A stretch of 64,000 nt of DNA, taken from contig JAUSMV010000032.1 in assembly GCA_030645235.1 (NCBI GenBank), forward strand, positions 1 to 64,000. The letters are read 5' to 3'. Position 1 is the first letter of the stretch. Every line of letters begins with the position of its first letter. Positions 54,114 through 64,000 of this stretch are shown here, one piece after another. The stretch comes from Parvibaculum sp. (lineage in GTDB: Bacteria; Pseudomonadota; Alphaproteobacteria; Parvibaculales; Parvibaculaceae). The translations under genes were made by a program, and so were the position numbers. The notes beneath the pieces were generated by a model that worked only from the letters and a program-made list of their open reading frames with translations, was not told the DNA's origin and did not search any database.

Positions 54114-55283
54114 ATGAATATCCACGAATATCAGGCGAAAGCCGTGCTTGCGAAATATGGCGTGCCGGTTCCCAAGGGCGGGGCGGCGTTCAGCGCCGAT
54201 GAGGCGGTGGCAGAAGCCAAGAAGCTCGGTGGTCCGGTCTATGTCGTGAAGGCGCAGATCCATGCCGGTGGTCGCGGCAAGGGCGGCGGCGTCAAGGTCG
54301 TGAAATCGATCGATGATGTGAAGGCGGAAGCAACCCGCATGCTGGGTATGACGCTCGTCACACATCAGACCGGCCCTGCCGGCAAGCTCGTGCAGCGCAT
54401 TTATGTGGAAGAGGGTTCCGACATTAAGCGCGAACTTTATCTCTCCATCGTTGTGGACCGCGAAACATCGCGCGTCTCGTTCATTGCCTCGACCGAAGGC
54501 GGCATGGACATTGAAGAAGTGGCGCATAAGACACCTGAGAAAATTCTCTCTTTCTCGGTTGATCCGGCCTCCGGCATCCAGGCGTTTCATGGTCGCAAGA
54601 TTGCCTATGCTCTGGGCCTGGACGGCGATCAGGTGAAGCAGGGCGTCGCGCTCATCCAGAACCTCTACAAAGCTTTCACCAGCGAAGATATGTCGATGCT
54701 GGAAATCAATCCGCTTGTCGTGACCGGCGCGGGTGATCTCATCTGCCTTGATGCGAAAATCGGTTTCGATTCAAACGCGCTCTACCGCCACAAGGATATT
54801 CTGGCGCTGCGTGATTTGACGGAAGAAGATCCGGCTGAAGTTGAAGCGTCGAAATATGATCTCAACTATATCAAGCTTGACGGTCAGATCGGCTGCATGG
54901 TGAACGGCGCAGGCCTTGCCATGGCGACGATGGATATTATCAAGCTCTATGGATCGGCACCCGCGAACTTCCTCGATGTGGGTGGCGGCGCGACCAAAGA
55001 AAAAGTCACCGAAGCGTTCAAGATCATTCTGTCGGACAAGAATGTCGAAGGCATTCTCGTCAACATTTTCGGCGGCATTATGCGTTGCGATATCATCGCG
55101 GAAGGTGTTGTGGCAGCGGCCAAAGAAGTGAAGCTTTCGGTGCCGCTCGTTGTGCGCCTTGAAGGCACCAACGTTGATCTCGGCAAGAAGATCATGGCTG
55201 AGAGCGGCCTTCCCATTATTTCTGCAGACAACCTCGCCGACGCGGCTGAGAAGATCGTCAAAGCCGTGAAGGAGGCCGCATAA
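54114..55283 (+). CDS. sucC: Succinyl-CoA synthetase beta subunit (ADP-forming)
   Basis: 389 residues from ATG 54114. [20 protein letters not shown] and [19 protein letters not shown] form the ATP-grasp N-terminus; [20 protein letters not shown] and [16 protein letters not shown] are the CoA-ligase part. With SucD it makes succinate and ATP from succinyl-CoA. Stop overlaps the sucD start (TAATG). Confidence 0.97.
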   Translation: MNIHEYQAKAVLAKYGVPVPKGGAAFSADEAVAEAKKLGGPVYVVKAQIHAGGRGKGGGVKVVKSIDDVKAEATRMLGMTLVTHQTGPAGKLVQRIYVEEGSDIKRELYLSIVVDRETSRVSFIASTEGGMDIEEVAHKTPEKILSFSVDPASGIQAFHGRKIAYALGLDGDQVKQGVALIQNLYKAFTSEDMSMLEINPLVVTGAGDLICLDAKIGFDSNALYRHKDILALRDLTEEDPAEVEASKYDLNYIKLDGQIGCMVNGAGLAMATMDIIKLYGSAPANFLDVGGGATKEKVTEAFKIILSDKNVEGILVNIFGGIMRCDIIAEGVVAAAKEVKLSVPLVVRLEGTNVDLGKKIMAESGLPIISADNLADAAEKIVKAVKEAA

Positions 55284-56161
55284 TGTCGGTTCTGGTTGGT
55301 AAGAATACGAAAGTCATTTGTCAGGGCTTTACGGGTAATCAAGGCACGTTCCATTCAGAGCAAGCCATTGCCTATGGTACCAAGATGGTCGGCGGGACCT
55401 CGCCCGGCAAAGGCGGCACGACGCATCTCGGCCTTCCCGTTTTCAACACAGTCGGCGAAGCGGTTGAGCGCACGGGCGCGACGGCGTCCGCCATTTATGT
55501 GCCGCCGCCATTTGCGGCTGATGCGATTTTGGAAGCGATCGATGCGGGCATCGAGCTTGCCGTTTGCATCACCGAAGGCATTCCGGTGCTCGACATGGTG
55601 CGTGTGAAGCGCGCGTTGCAGGGCTCCAAGACACGCCTTGTCGGTCCGAATTGCCCCGGCGTCATCACGCCCGGCGAATGCAAGATCGGCATTATGCCCG
55701 GTCACATTCACAAGCGCGGCTCGGTCGGCATTGTCTCGCGTTCGGGCACGCTGACCTATGAAGCCGTGGCGCAGACCACAGCGGCGGGTCTCGGCCAGAC
55801 CACCTGCATCGGCATTGGCGGCGATCCCGTCAACGGCACGAACTTTATTGATTGCCTCGACTTGTTCCTTGGCGACGACGAGACCACATCTATCATCATG
55901 ATTGGTGAAATCGCCGGCTCGGCGGAAGAAGACGCGGCTGAATTTCTGAAACGCTCGAAAGTGAAAAAGCCGGTTGTGGGCTTTATCGCGGGCGTGACGG
56001 CTCCTCCCGGACGCCGCATGGGTCATGCGGGCGCCATTATTTCAGGCGGCAAGGGCGGCGCGGGCGACAAGATGGAGGCGATGAAGTCGGCGGGTATCCG
56101 TGTGGCCTCATCACCGGCATCGCTGGGAACGACTCTGGTTGAGCTGCTCGCCGGTCGCTGA
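55283..56161 (+). CDS. sucD: Succinyl-CoA synthetase alpha subunit
   Basis: 292 residues. [19 protein letters not shown] binds Co[21 protein letters not shown] follows and the phosphorylated His is in [16 protein letters not shown]. The last codons VELLAGR-stop are followed by two further tandem copies of the same end (see repeat at 56138). Confidence 0.97.
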   Translation: MSVLVGKNTKVICQGFTGNQGTFHSEQAIAYGTKMVGGTSPGKGGTTHLGLPVFNTVGEAVERTGATASAIYVPPPFAADAILEAIDAGIELAVCITEGIPVLDMVRVKRALQGSKTRLVGPNCPGVITPGECKIGIMPGHIHKRGSVGIVSRSGTLTYEAVAQTTAAGLGQTTCIGIGGDPVNGTNFIDCLDLFLGDDETTSIIMIGEIAGSAEEDAAEFLKRSKVKKPVVGFIAGVTAPPGRRMGHAGAIISGGKGGAGDKMEAMKSAGIRVASSPASLGTTLVELLAGR

Positions 56162-56245
56162 AGGGCGACGGCGAGGGGGGTTGATCTGCTCGCCGGTCGC
56201 TGAAGGGCGACGGCGAGGGGCGTTGAGTTGTTGGCAGGTCGTTAA
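56138..56245 (+). repeat. Tandem 42-bp repeat that re-encodes the sucD C-terminus
   Basis: Three units start at 56138, 56180 and 56222, exactly 42 bases apart and so in one frame. Unit 1 is the real sucD end (VELLAGR-TGA). Unit 2 differs at two of 42 bases and reads VDLLAGR-TGA. Unit 3 reads VELLAGR-TAA with synonymous changes in several codons (TTG TTG GCA GGT CGT). Only units 1 and 2 share the 18-base linker after the stop. Confidence 0.9.
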
Positions 56246-56470
56246 CATCTACCCATACGGAGCAATGCCGAAGTTCGGGTTTGCAGGCCGTGTGGTGCTA
56301 ATGCTTGGCGAATCATCGCTAAAGGGTGAGGATTCGTCTGAGTAAAATAAAGAGCTTGTTGATCTTGTTGGCGTAGCTTGACGCCCAAGATTGGCAAAGG
56401 AATTGCGCCTTATTCACCAGGTGGCCTTCGGGATGAAGCCCGGAGCCCTGCCGACGATAGGCTGAAAGAC
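56246..56470 (+). other. Leader before sucA
   Basis: 225 bases after the sucD repeats with no terminator. An open frame continuous with sucA begins at 56378, but its residues are not conserved. It may hold a separate sucA promoter or merely a long spacer. Confidence 0.35.
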
Positions 56471-59419
56471 ATGACGGAAGACAGCGCCCGTAACAGGGCC
56501 GAACAAAGCTCCTTTCTCAGCGGTGCCAATGCCGCCTTTGTGGAGGAGCTTTATGCGCGCTTCACAGAGAATCCCAATTCAGTGGATGCCGAATGGCAGA
56601 CCTTCTTTGGCTCGCTCGGCGATGCGCAAGAGACAGTGCTCAACGAAGTTAAGGGTCCCTCATGGGAACGCGCTGACTGGCCGCTTCATGCGAACGGCGA
56701 ATTGGTCAATGCACTCGATGGCAACTGGCCGGAGCCTGACCAGAAAATCGGTGAAAAAATTGTAACCCGCGCTGCAAAAACGGGTGGCGCTTCGGAATCT
56801 GAAATTCGCGCCGCGACACTCGACTCGGTCCGCGCGCTGATGATGATCCGCGCTTACCGTATTCGCGGGCATCTCGACGCTGACGTTGATCCGCTGCAGC
56901 TGCGCCCCAAATCACAGCATCCGGAATTGCAGCCGGAGAGCTACGGCTTCGGGCCGGATGATCTGGATCGCCCGATCTTTATCGATCATGTGCTCGGGCT
57001 TGAGACGGCGACGATCCGCCAGATGCTCGATATTTTGCGCCGGACCTATTGCGGCACGATCGGCGTCGAGTTCATGCATATCGGGGACCCCGAAGAAAAA
57101 GCATGGATTCAGGAACGCATTGAAGGACCGGACAAGGAAGTCACCTTCACCGATATGGGCCGTATCGCGATTTTCGATAAGCTGATTGCGGCGGAAGGCT
57201 TTGAGCGTTTTTCCGGTGTCAAATATATCGGCACCAAACGCTTTGGTCTTGATGGCGCGGAAGCGATGATCCCGGCGCTTGAACAGATCATCAAGCGCGG
57301 CGGCAATCTCGGCGTCAAAGAAATCGTGCTCGGCATGGCGCATCGCGGCCGTCTGAACGTGCTCGTTAATGTGATGTCGAAACCTTACCGTGCGATTTTC
57401 CATGAGTTCAAAGGCGGCTCGGCGAATCCTGAGGATGTCGATGGCTCCGGCGACGTGAAGTATCACTTGGGTGCTTCATCGGATCGTGAGTTTGACGGCA
57501 ACAAGGTTCATCTGTCGCTGACAGCGAACCCCTCGCATCTCGAAATCGTTGATCCGGTTGTGCTCGGTAAAGCGCGCGCGAAACAGGACCAGTTGCATGA
57601 CGGCGCACGCGGTTCGGTGATCCCGCTGCTCATTCACGGCGACGCGGCCTTTGCGGGTCAGGGCGTTGTGGCCGAGTGTCTCGGTCTTTCGGGTTTGAAG
57701 GGGCACCGCACCGGCGGCTCCATCCATTTCATCATCAACAATCAGATCGGTTTCACGACGAGCCCGATTTTCTCGCGCTCGTCGCCTTATCCCTCTGACG
57801 TTGCCAAGATGGTGCAGGCACCGATTTTCCATGTGAACGGGGACGATCCGGAAGCCGTGGTGCATGCGACAAAGATCGCGACGGAGTTCCGTCAGCGCTT
57901 CAACAAGCCGGTTGTGGTGGACATGTTCTGCTATCGCCGCTTTGGTCACAATGAAAGCGATGAGCCGAGCTTCACGCAGCCGCTCATGTATAAGAAAATC
58001 CGCAGTCATCCGACGACGCTGGAAATCTATACCAAGCGCATCGTGGAGAGCGGGCTTCTTACGCAGGAGCAGGCGGATCAGCATATCGAAGCGTTCCGCG
58101 CCGAGCTTGAAACTGAATATGAAGCGTCGAACAATTTTCGCCCCAACAAAGCCGACTGGCTTGACGGGCGCTGGGCGGGGCTTGGCCGCGCCGAGGGCGA
58201 AGCGCATCGCGGCGAGACGGGCGTTGATCTCAAATTGCTGAAAGAGATCGGCACGAAACTCGCGACGGTGCCTGAAGGGTTCAACATCCACAAAACCATC
58301 CAGCGTTTCATGGATAACCGCGCCAAGATGATCGAGACCGGCGAGGGGATCGACTGGGGCATGGCCGAGGCGCTCGCTTTCGCCACGCTGATGCAGGAAG
58401 GGTTCAAGGTTCGTCTGTCGGGTCAGGATTCTGAACGCGGGACTTTTGTGCAGCGTCATTCAGTGTTGAACGATCAGGAAACCGAAGACCGCTACATCCC
58501 GCTCAATCATGTGGCCGAAGGTCAGGCGCAATACGAAGTCATCAATTCGATGCTGTCTGAAAATGCCGTGCTCGGATTTGAATATGGCTATTCACTCGCC
58601 GAACCCAATGCGCTCACGCTTTGGGAAGCGCAGTATGGCGACTTTGCCAATGGCGCGCAGGTTGTGGTCGATCAGTTCATCTCATCGGGTGAACGCAAGT
58701 GGCTGCGTATGTGCGGTCTCGTGATGCTCTTGCCGCATGGCTATGAAGGGGCGGGACCGGAACATTCGTCAGCCCGCCTTGAGCGCTATCTGCAGATGTG
58801 CGCGGAAGACAATATGCAGGTCGCAAACTGCACGACGCCGATGAACTATTTTCACATCTTGCGTCGGCAGATGCACCGCAAATTCCGCAAGCCGCTTATC
58901 ATCATGACGCCGAAGAGCTTGCTGCGTCACAAGCGCGTGCATTCAAAGATTGAAGAGTTCGGCCCTGACAGCACCTTCCACCGCGTGCTCTGGGACGATG
59001 CGCAGATGCTGAAAGGCGAGAAGATCAAACTCGTCAGCGACGACAAGATCAAGCGTGTCGTCCTGTGCACGGGTAAGGTCTATTACGATCTTTATGAAGA
59101 GCGCGAGAACCGCGAGATCAACGATGTGTATCTGATGCGCGTTGAGCAGCTTTATCCGTTCCCGGCAAAATCGCTGATGACGGAATTGTCGCGCTTCAAA
59201 CAGGCTGAAATTGTCTGGTGTCAGGAAGAGCCCAAGAACATGGGGGCCTGGCAATTCATGGAACCCAATATTGAATGGGTTCTTGATCAGGTCGGCGCAC
59301 GCTATCGCCGCGCAAAATATACGGGCCGTCCGGCCTCAGCGGCGACCGCTGTGGGCCTTATGAGCAAACATATCCAACAGCTCAATCAGCTTCTGGCTGA
59401 TGCGCTGAAGGTCGATTGA
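56471..59419 (+). CDS. sucA: 2-oxoglutarate dehydrogenase E1 component
   Basis: 982 residues from ATG 56471. N-terminal FLSGANAAFVEELYARFTEN, thiamine-diphosphate motifs around HRGRLNVLVNVM and HGDAAFAGQGVVAECLGLSG, and catalytic FCYRRFGHNESDEPSFTQP. Decarboxylates 2-oxoglutarate and hands succinyl to SucB. 26 bases before sucB. Confidence 0.96.
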   Translation: MTEDSARNRAEQSSFLSGANAAFVEELYARFTENPNSVDAEWQTFFGSLGDAQETVLNEVKGPSWERADWPLHANGELVNALDGNWPEPDQKIGEKIVTRAAKTGGASESEIRAATLDSVRALMMIRAYRIRGHLDADVDPLQLRPKSQHPELQPESYGFGPDDLDRPIFIDHVLGLETATIRQMLDILRRTYCGTIGVEFMHIGDPEEKAWIQERIEGPDKEVTFTDMGRIAIFDKLIAAEGFERFSGVKYIGTKRFGLDGAEAMIPALEQIIKRGGNLGVKEIVLGMAHRGRLNVLVNVMSKPYRAIFHEFKGGSANPEDVDGSGDVKYHLGASSDREFDGNKVHLSLTANPSHLEIVDPVVLGKARAKQDQLHDGARGSVIPLLIHGDAAFAGQGVVAECLGLSGLKGHRTGGSIHFIINNQIGFTTSPIFSRSSPYPSDVAKMVQAPIFHVNGDDPEAVVHATKIATEFRQRFNKPVVVDMFCYRRFGHNESDEPSFTQPLMYKKIRSHPTTLEIYTKRIVESGLLTQEQADQHIEAFRAELETEYEASNNFRPNKADWLDGRWAGLGRAEGEAHRGETGVDLKLLKEIGTKLATVPEGFNIHKTIQRFMDNRAKMIETGEGIDWGMAEALAFATLMQEGFKVRLSGQDSERGTFVQRHSVLNDQETEDRYIPLNHVAEGQAQYEVINSMLSENAVLGFEYGYSLAEPNALTLWEAQYGDFANGAQVVVDQFISSGERKWLRMCGLVMLLPHGYEGAGPEHSSARLERYLQMCAEDNMQVANCTTPMNYFHILRRQMHRKFRKPLIIMTPKSLLRHKRVHSKIEEFGPDSTFHRVLWDDAQMLKGEKIKLVSDDKIKRVVLCTGKVYYDLYEERENREINDVYLMRVEQLYPFPAKSLMTELSRFKQAEIVWCQEEPKNMGAWQFMEPNIEWVLDQVGARYRRAKYTGRPASAATAVGLMSKHIQQLNQLLADALKVD

Positions 59420-59445
59420 TTTATCTCTGAAAGGCGAAGACGAGC

Positions 59446-60687
59446 ATGGCCACCGAAGTCAAAGTGCCGGCACTGGGCGAAAGCGTGACGGAAGCAACTG
59501 TTGCGCAATGGTTCAAGAAGCCCGGCGATCAGGTCACTGTGGACGAGCCGCTGGTGGAACTTGAAACCGACAAAGTGACGGTGGAAGTGCCGGCACCGGC
59601 GTCCGGCGTTTTGTCCGAGCTGCTGATTGAGAGCGGCACCACCGTTGAGATCGGCGCCATTCTCGCGACCATCGGCGAAGGCACGGGCAAAGTGTCCGCC
59701 GGTAAACCTGCGCCGAAGAAAGCGGAAATTGCACCGGCGCCTGCGCCCGCGCCCGTTGCAGCAAAACCTGTTGCGACACCGCCAGCCCCAGTGGCTGCTG
59801 CGGTAGCTGTGCCCGCTTCCGCACAAGCGCCTGCCGTGCGTCGTCTTGTTGAAGAAAACAATCTTGATGCGTCAAAGATTGCAGGCACGGGCCGCGATGG
59901 CCGCGTGACGAAGGGCGATGCGATGGCTGCTGCTGCCGCGCCCGCACCTGCTGCACCGCTTGCGGTTCGTGCGCCTGTCGAACAAAGCGCACGCGAAGAA
60001 CGCGTGAAGATGACGCGTCTGCGCAAGACCATCGCGACGCGTCTGAAAGAAGCGCAGAACACGGCTGCCATGCTCACCACATTCAATGAAGTGGACATGT
60101 CGGCGATCATGGCGCTTCGGAATGAATACAAAGCCGTGTTTGAAAAGAAGCATGGCGTGCGCGTCGGCTTCATGGGCTTCTTTGTGAAGGCCTGCGTCGC
60201 CGCGCTCAAAGAAATTCCCGCCGTCAACGGTCTCATCGACGGCGACGATATTGTTTATAAAAACTATTACAATATCGGCGTGGCGGTCGGCACGGATAAA
60301 GGTCTTGTCGTTCCTGTTTTGAAAGAAGCGCAGGATTATTCCTTCGCGGATATTGAAAAAGCGATCAATGACTTTGGCAAGCGTGCGCGCGATGGCGCGT
60401 TGAAGCTCGAAGAATTGCAGGGCGGCACGTTCACGATTTCAAACGGCGGCGTCTATGGTTCGCTGATGTCAACGCCCATTCTCAATGCGCCGCAATCAGG
60501 TGTTTTGGGTATGCACAAGATTCAGGATCGCCCGATGGTGGTTGGTGGTCAGATTGTGGTGCGTCCGATGATGTATCTGGCGCTTTCCTACGATCACCGC
60601 ATTGTGGACGGCAAAGAGGCTGTGACATTCCTTGTGCGCGTTAAAGAAACATTGGAAGACCCGCAGCGCCTGTTGCTCGATCTTTGA
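59446..60687 (+). CDS. sucB: Dihydrolipoyl succinyltransferase, E2 of 2-oxoglutarate dehydrogenase
   Basis: 413 residues. One lipoyl domain with the lipoylated Lys in [13 protein letters not shown] near residue 43, an Ala/Pro-rich linker, E3-binding domain [20 protein letters not shown] and a catalytic core ending [32 protein letters not shown] precedes the ATG. 36 bases before lpd. Confidence 0.96.
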   Translation: MATEVKVPALGESVTEATVAQWFKKPGDQVTVDEPLVELETDKVTVEVPAPASGVLSELLIESGTTVEIGAILATIGEGTGKVSAGKPAPKKAEIAPAPAPAPVAAKPVATPPAPVAAAVAVPASAQAPAVRRLVEENNLDASKIAGTGRDGRVTKGDAMAAAAAPAPAAPLAVRAPVEQSAREERVKMTRLRKTIATRLKEAQNTAAMLTTFNEVDMSAIMALRNEYKAVFEKKHGVRVGFMGFFVKACVAALKEIPAVNGLIDGDDIVYKNYYNIGVAVGTDKGLVVPVLKEAQDYSFADIEKAINDFGKRARDGALKLEELQGGTFTISNGGVYGSLMSTPILNAPQSGVLGMHKIQDRPMVVGGQIVVRPMMYLALSYDHRIVDGKEAVTFLVRVKETLEDPQRLLLDL

Positions 60688-60723
60688 TTTTCTACTTTTT
60701 TGATATTTTCCGGAGCAAATAAA

Positions 60724-62115
60724 ATGGCCGATCAGTTTGACCTCGTCGTGATCGGTGCCGGACCCGGTGGCTATGAATGTGCGATCAAGGCCGCGCAGCT
60801 TGGATTGTCGGTCGCCTGCGTTGAAAAGAATCCGACGTTGGGCGGTACCTGTCTCAATGTCGGCTGCATTCCTTCAAAAGCGCTGCTGCATGCGTCTGAG
60901 CTTTTCGCAGAAGTGACACATGCGTTTCCGGGCATGGGCATTGAAGTCGGCACGCCGAAGATCAACATCAAACAATTTCTCGCCTTCAAGGATGAAGCGG
61001 TTGACGGCAACACCAAGGGTATCGAGTTCCTCTTCAAGAAGAACAAGATCGAATGGGTGAAGGGCGAAGGCTCGGTTGTCGGCACTGGCAAAGTGAAGGT
61101 CGGTACGCGGACACTTGAAGCCAAGCATATTGTCATCGCCACGGGGTCTGACGTGGCGCGTCTGCCCGGTATTGAAATTGATGAGAAGCAAATCGTGTCA
61201 TCGACCGGCGCGTTGCTGCTCGACAAAGTGCCGGAGCGCCTGCTTGTGATTGGCGGCGGTGTCATCGGGCTTGAGCTTGGTTCTGTCTGGGGTCGTCTCG
61301 GCGCGAAGGTTCAGGTCGTTGAATTTCTCGATGCGATCCTGCCCGGCATGGACGGCGAAGTTGTCAAAAACTTCACGCGCATTCTGAAAAAGCAGGGCTT
61401 TGATTTTAAGCTCGGCTCGAAAGTCACCAAGGTTGAAAAGACCAAAGCCGGATTGAAGGTGAGCGTTGAGCCTGCCGCCGGTGGCGCTGCCACTGTGCTT
61501 GAAGCTGATGTTGTGCTTGTGGCCGTGGGTCGTATGGCTTTCACCAAAGGTTTGGGATTGGAAGCGGCTGGCATTGCAACAGACAAGCGCGGGCGCGTTG
61601 TGGTCGATGCGGCGTATCAGACAAATGTGGCAGGTGTTTATGCGATCGGCGATGTGATCGCGGGTCCGATGCTCGCGCATAAAGCGATGGAAGAGGGCGT
61701 CGCTCTTGCTGAGCGTTTGGCCGGTCACTACGGCGCGGTCAACTATGATGTCATTCCGGGTGTTGTGTACACGTCACCCGAAGTCGCTTCTGTCGGCAAG
61801 ACGGAAGAGGCGCTGAAAGCCGAAGGCGTCGACTATAATGTCGGCAAGTTTCCCTTCACGGCCAATGGTCGCGCGAAGGCGAACAAGACCACCGAAGGCT
61901 TTGTCAAAATCATTGCGGATAAGGTCACAGACCGCGTGCTCGGTGTTCACATCATCGGCACGAATGCGGGCGAGCTGATCCAGGAAGCTGTGATCGCGAT
62001 GGAGTTCGCAGGCTCGTCTGAAGATATTGCCCGTATGTGCTTTGCGCATCCGACATTGTCGGAAGCGGTGAAGGAAGCGGCGCTCGCGGTGACGGGGTCG
62101 CCGATCCATATGTAA
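60724..62115 (+). CDS. lpd: Dihydrolipoyl dehydrogenase (E3)
   Basis: 463 residues from ATG 60724, with CGGAG upstream. [20 protein letters not shown] binds FAD, the redox disulfide is in [36 protein letters not shown] binds NAD and the catalytic His-Glu pair is in [14 protein letters not shown]. Reoxidises lipoamide of SucB. Last gene of the suc operon. Confidence 0.96.
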   Translation: MADQFDLVVIGAGPGGYECAIKAAQLGLSVACVEKNPTLGGTCLNVGCIPSKALLHASELFAEVTHAFPGMGIEVGTPKINIKQFLAFKDEAVDGNTKGIEFLFKKNKIEWVKGEGSVVGTGKVKVGTRTLEAKHIVIATGSDVARLPGIEIDEKQIVSSTGALLLDKVPERLLVIGGGVIGLELGSVWGRLGAKVQVVEFLDAILPGMDGEVVKNFTRILKKQGFDFKLGSKVTKVEKTKAGLKVSVEPAAGGAATVLEADVVLVAVGRMAFTKGLGLEAAGIATDKRGRVVVDAAYQTNVAGVYAIGDVIAGPMLAHKAMEEGVALAERLAGHYGAVNYDVIPGVVYTSPEVASVGKTEEALKAEGVDYNVGKFPFTANGRAKANKTTEGFVKIIADKVTDRVLGVHIIGTNAGELIQEAVIAMEFAGSSEDIARMCFAHPTLSEAVKEAALAVTGSPIHM

Positions 62116-62123
62116 AGAAGTAA

Positions 62124-62187
62124 GACCCTCACCCAACCCTCTCCCACTCGCGCGTAAGCGCGAACAGGAAGGAGGGGGAGAGGACTT
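62124..62187. repeat. REP-like palindromic repeat between lpd and the recombinase gene
   Basis: CCCTCACCCAACCCTCTCCC ... GGAGGGGGAGAGG surrounds a GCGCG-TAA-GCGC core. This CCCTCACCC/CCCTCTCCC intergenic element is common in alphaproteobacterial genomes between convergent genes and may act as a terminator or mRNA stabiliser here. I have not seen a second copy in the window. Confidence 0.65.
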
Positions 62188-63168
62188 TTACCTCGCGCGC
62201 GGATGGGCCTTGTCATAAACGTCGAGGAGGCGTGTCGCATCGACCTCGGTGTAGATCTGCGTGGTTTTGAGCGACGCGTGGCCCAGCAATTCCTGAATGG
62301 TGCGGAGATCGCCGCCGCCTGAGAGAAGGTGGGTGGCGAAGCTGTGGCGCAATGCATGAGGCGTCACGCTGTCTGGCAGTTGCAAGCGGCGGCGCAGATG
62401 CGCGACGAGGCCGGAGACTTCGCGCGGGTTGAGGCGGCCGCCGCGAATGCCGGTGAACAAAGGATCGTTCGGGCCGAGACCGTGGGGCGTGAGTTCCAGA
62501 TATTTTTCAACAGCGTCGCGTGCGACGGGGAGCACGGGCACGAGGCGTTCTTTATTGCCTTTGCCCGTGATGCGCATTGTGTCGGGCAAAGGCGCCAGTC
62601 CGCGATGGAGGCTCAGGGCTTCTGCGATGCGCAAGCCGCAGCCATAGAGCAAAGTGAGGATCGCGGCATTGCGGGCGGCGACCCATGGCAGGTCGTCATT
62701 TTCGTCTGTTTCGGCGATGAGTTGTTTTGCGTCGCGCGGTGAGAGCGCCTTCGGGATGGCATGCGGGATTTTTGGCGTGCGTAGCGCTTTGAGTGCGGCG
62801 GATGAGGCGATGCCGTTGCGGTCGAGATAGCGGAAGAGGGAGCGCAGGGATGATGTGACGCGGGCAAGCGAGCGGCTGGTCAGCCCGTCACGGCGACGCT
62901 TGGCGAGGAAGCTGCGGAAATCGCGTAAATGAAGTTCGCGGATCGCGGTCAGGTCAGCGGGGCCGCCCTGGTGGTCGCACAGAAATTCAAAGAAGCTCGC
63001 AACGTCGCGGGTGTAGGCGATGAGGCTCAAGGCCGCCAATCGCTTTTCACCCATGAGATGCGCATACCAGTTGCGGAGTTCAGCGCGCAGGTCGGCGCTG
63101 GCGACAATCGAGGCTGCCGCCTCGTCGGGTGTTGGCGGAATTAAAGTTGCGGCGGCAGGTCGAGCCAT
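62188..63168 (-). CDS. xerC: Tyrosine recombinase XerC-like
   Basis: 326 residues from ATG 63168 (TTG 63180 is possible). SAM-like N-terminal core-binding domain with YTRDVASFFEFL, then the catalytic residues: Arg in YGCGLRIAEALSL, Lys in TGKGNKERLVPV, His-Arg in HALRHSFATHLLS, His in LGHASL and Tyr in TTQIYTEVD. Chromosome dimer resolution at dif is the expected job. Start overlaps the end of the DUF484 gene, a conserved pairing (yigA-xerC type). Confidence 0.9.
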   Translation of the reverse strand: MARPAAATLIPPTPDEAAASIVASADLRAELRNWYAHLMGEKRLAALSLIAYTRDVASFFEFLCDHQGGPADLTAIRELHLRDFRSFLAKRRRDGLTSRSLARVTSSLRSLFRYLDRNGIASSAALKALRTPKIPHAIPKALSPRDAKQLIAETDENDDLPWVAARNAAILTLLYGCGLRIAEALSLHRGLAPLPDTMRITGKGNKERLVPVLPVARDAVEKYLELTPHGLGPNDPLFTGIRGGRLNPREVSGLVAHLRRRLQLPDSVTPHALRHSFATHLLSGGGDLRTIQELLGHASLKTTQIYTEVDATRLLDVYDKAHPRAR

Positions 63169-63881
63169 AGGCGCACGCAACGCTCGACGATCCGGGCGAG
63201 AAATTCCAGAAGGTCGGCGGCTTGATCGGGGTGGAACTGATCCATGTCGCGGCCACCGAGTGCCAGAAGGCCGGGCGGTGTGACGCGGCTGAATTCGAGA
63301 CGCACGAGTGCTTCGGAGCGCACTTCATCGGCGCGGTCGCCATAGAGACCGGCTGAGCCCTGCACATTGGCGACGAGGCGATAATCATGTGTGCCGCCCA
63401 TCATGCGGGCAACGCCGCCGCGCTCAAGCAGGCGAATGCCGATTGTGTCGGCGCGGCTCACATTGCCTGTCGCTTCCATGCAGATGGTGGCAGAGGCCAG
63501 ACCAAGTGTGCGGGCAAGACCATCGGGCAGCGTGATATATTCAACAAGCGCATCGAAGCTCGGCGCATCAAGCATCGAGAGGGCGGCGGCATGCACCTGT
63601 TCGCGTGCGAGTGAATTGAGCGATGACGCTTCGATCAAATCGGTCTGGATGTCGCGCAACGTGCGGACCTGACGCTGCAATTTCGTGATGACGAAAGACT
63701 GCATATCGACGACGTTTTCGCCATCGTCGCGCTTGGGCATGAGCTGCGTCAGCAATTCAGAATCATGGAGAACGAAATCAGGATTGAGTAACAGGAAGGC
63801 GCGCACGTCACTCGCGTCAAGGCTCGGTGTTGAGCGTTTGATCGGGGCGGCGTCTGCACGGTCGTTATTAAACTCAATCAT
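63141..63881 (-). CDS. DUF484 family protein
   Basis: 246 residues from ATG 63881 with AGGAG seven bases upstream. VRAFLLLNPDFVLHDSELL at the start, a coiled segment VITKLQRQVRTLRDIQ, and a GAF-like second half with GLLALGGRDMDQFHPDQ are typical of DUF484, the companion of XerC. Function is not established. Confidence 0.9.
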   Translation of the reverse strand: MIEFNNDRADAAPIKRSTPSLDASDVRAFLLLNPDFVLHDSELLTQLMPKRDDGENVVDMQSFVITKLQRQVRTLRDIQTDLIEASSLNSLAREQVHAAALSMLDAPSFDALVEYITLPDGLARTLGLASATICMEATGNVSRADTIGIRLLERGGVARMMGGTHDYRLVANVQGSAGLYGDRADEVRSEALVRLEFSRVTPPGLLALGGRDMDQFHPDQAADLLEFLARIVERCVRLWLDLPPQL

Positions 63882-63985
63882 ACTTTTCTCCTGAAGGCCG
63901 GAAACACATACAAGGCAAATCACTTATGCCCGATCCGGTTCTGCGCGTATCTTGTCAGCAAACCACTTTTTAGAAGTTAAAAGGC

Positions 63986-64000
63986 ATGGTTTACATCGTC
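63986..64000 (+). CDS. Possible start of a gene cut by the window edge
   Basis: ATG 63986 preceded by AAAAGG reads MVYIV before the window ends. It is divergent from the DUF484 gene and plausibly placed. Too short to identify. Confidence 0.3.

Noticed and set aside
57476-58459. 327-residue minus-strand frame inside sucA
   Set aside because: Antisense shadow created by biased third positions.
63925-63968. 14-codon frame MPDPVLRVS... before the right edge, as a leader peptide
   Set aside because: No ribosome site, no regulatory hairpin, and the downstream gene is not visible.

Overview
The window is almost certainly a chromosomal segment of an alphaproteobacterium with moderate-to-high GC. 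The evidence is alphaproteobacterial gene content and order: DUF2794 and DUF484 genes, dapF-mtaB-ftsY-yciB, ffh-rpsP-rimM-trmD-rplS, ccmABCDG, CitE-like/MaoC-sdhCDAB, and mdh with sucCDAB-lpd. I cannot name the order or genus. I see no tRNA, rRNA, CRISPR array, insertion sequence or prophage. Most of the window is core metabolism and housekeeping on a stable backbone.

The first ~1.6 kb is an exception. The mnmH fragment, the arylesterase and the 5' two thirds of the first ABC ATPase gene read like a betaproteobacterium (Comamonadaceae style: CTG-rich leucine, GCC/GGC-rich). From about 1.6 kb on, codon use and protein style become alphaproteobacterial. The change falls in the conserved ABC signature region, so a chimeric assembly join or a homologous recombination event should be suspected.

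Layout. 0-4.4 kb: mnmH fragment, arylesterase, and a YbbA/YbbP-type ABC exporter. 4.5-5.7 kb: YccA/BI-1 membrane protein and DUF2794. 5.7-6.0 kb: a candidate C-rich hairpin RNA with a strong terminator. 6.2-10.9 kb: four coupled genes, a GldA/GldF/GldG-like ABC-2 system plus a DUF4340 protein. 11-14.2 kb: aconitase with a 193-residue histone-H1-like N-terminal tail. 14.5-18.1 kb: a crotonase and the cytochrome c maturation genes ccmABCDG. 18.2-21.7 kb: MarR regulator, Nudix hydrolase, MHS transporter and a small conserved protein. 21.7-25.5 kb (minus): yciB, ftsY, mtaB, dapF. 25.6-26.7 kb: PncC-like protein and a pair of unknown small genes. 27-30.8 kb: ffh-rpsP-rimM-trmD-rplS. 30.9-35.1 kb: leuCDB and asd. 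35.2-40.7 kb: CitE-like lyase, double-hotdog MaoC hydratase and sdhCDAB. 40.7-49 kb: scattered accessory and single genes (GFA-like, lipoproteins, ABM monooxygenase, Ala/Pro/Glu-repeat protein, mmsA, NAT, MazG-like, zapE, O-methyltransferase with padR). 49-62.1 kb: mdh, a metallo-beta-lactamase gene with a decayed relative, an LTA-synthase-like sulfatase, then sucC-sucD-sucA-sucB-lpd. 62.2-63.9 kb (minus): tyrosine recombinase and DUF484.

Functionally the window supplies a large share of the TCA cycle: aconitase, 2-oxoglutarate dehydrogenase with E3, succinyl-CoA synthetase, succinate dehydrogenase and malate dehydrogenase. It adds leucine, lysine/threonine and diaminopimelate steps, the protein-targeting pair Ffh/FtsY, and haem delivery for c-type cytochromes. 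The most unusual recurring theme is lysine/alanine/proline-rich tails on otherwise ordinary proteins: AcnA (N-terminal, long), Mdh (C-terminal, short) and a MarR regulator (C-terminal).
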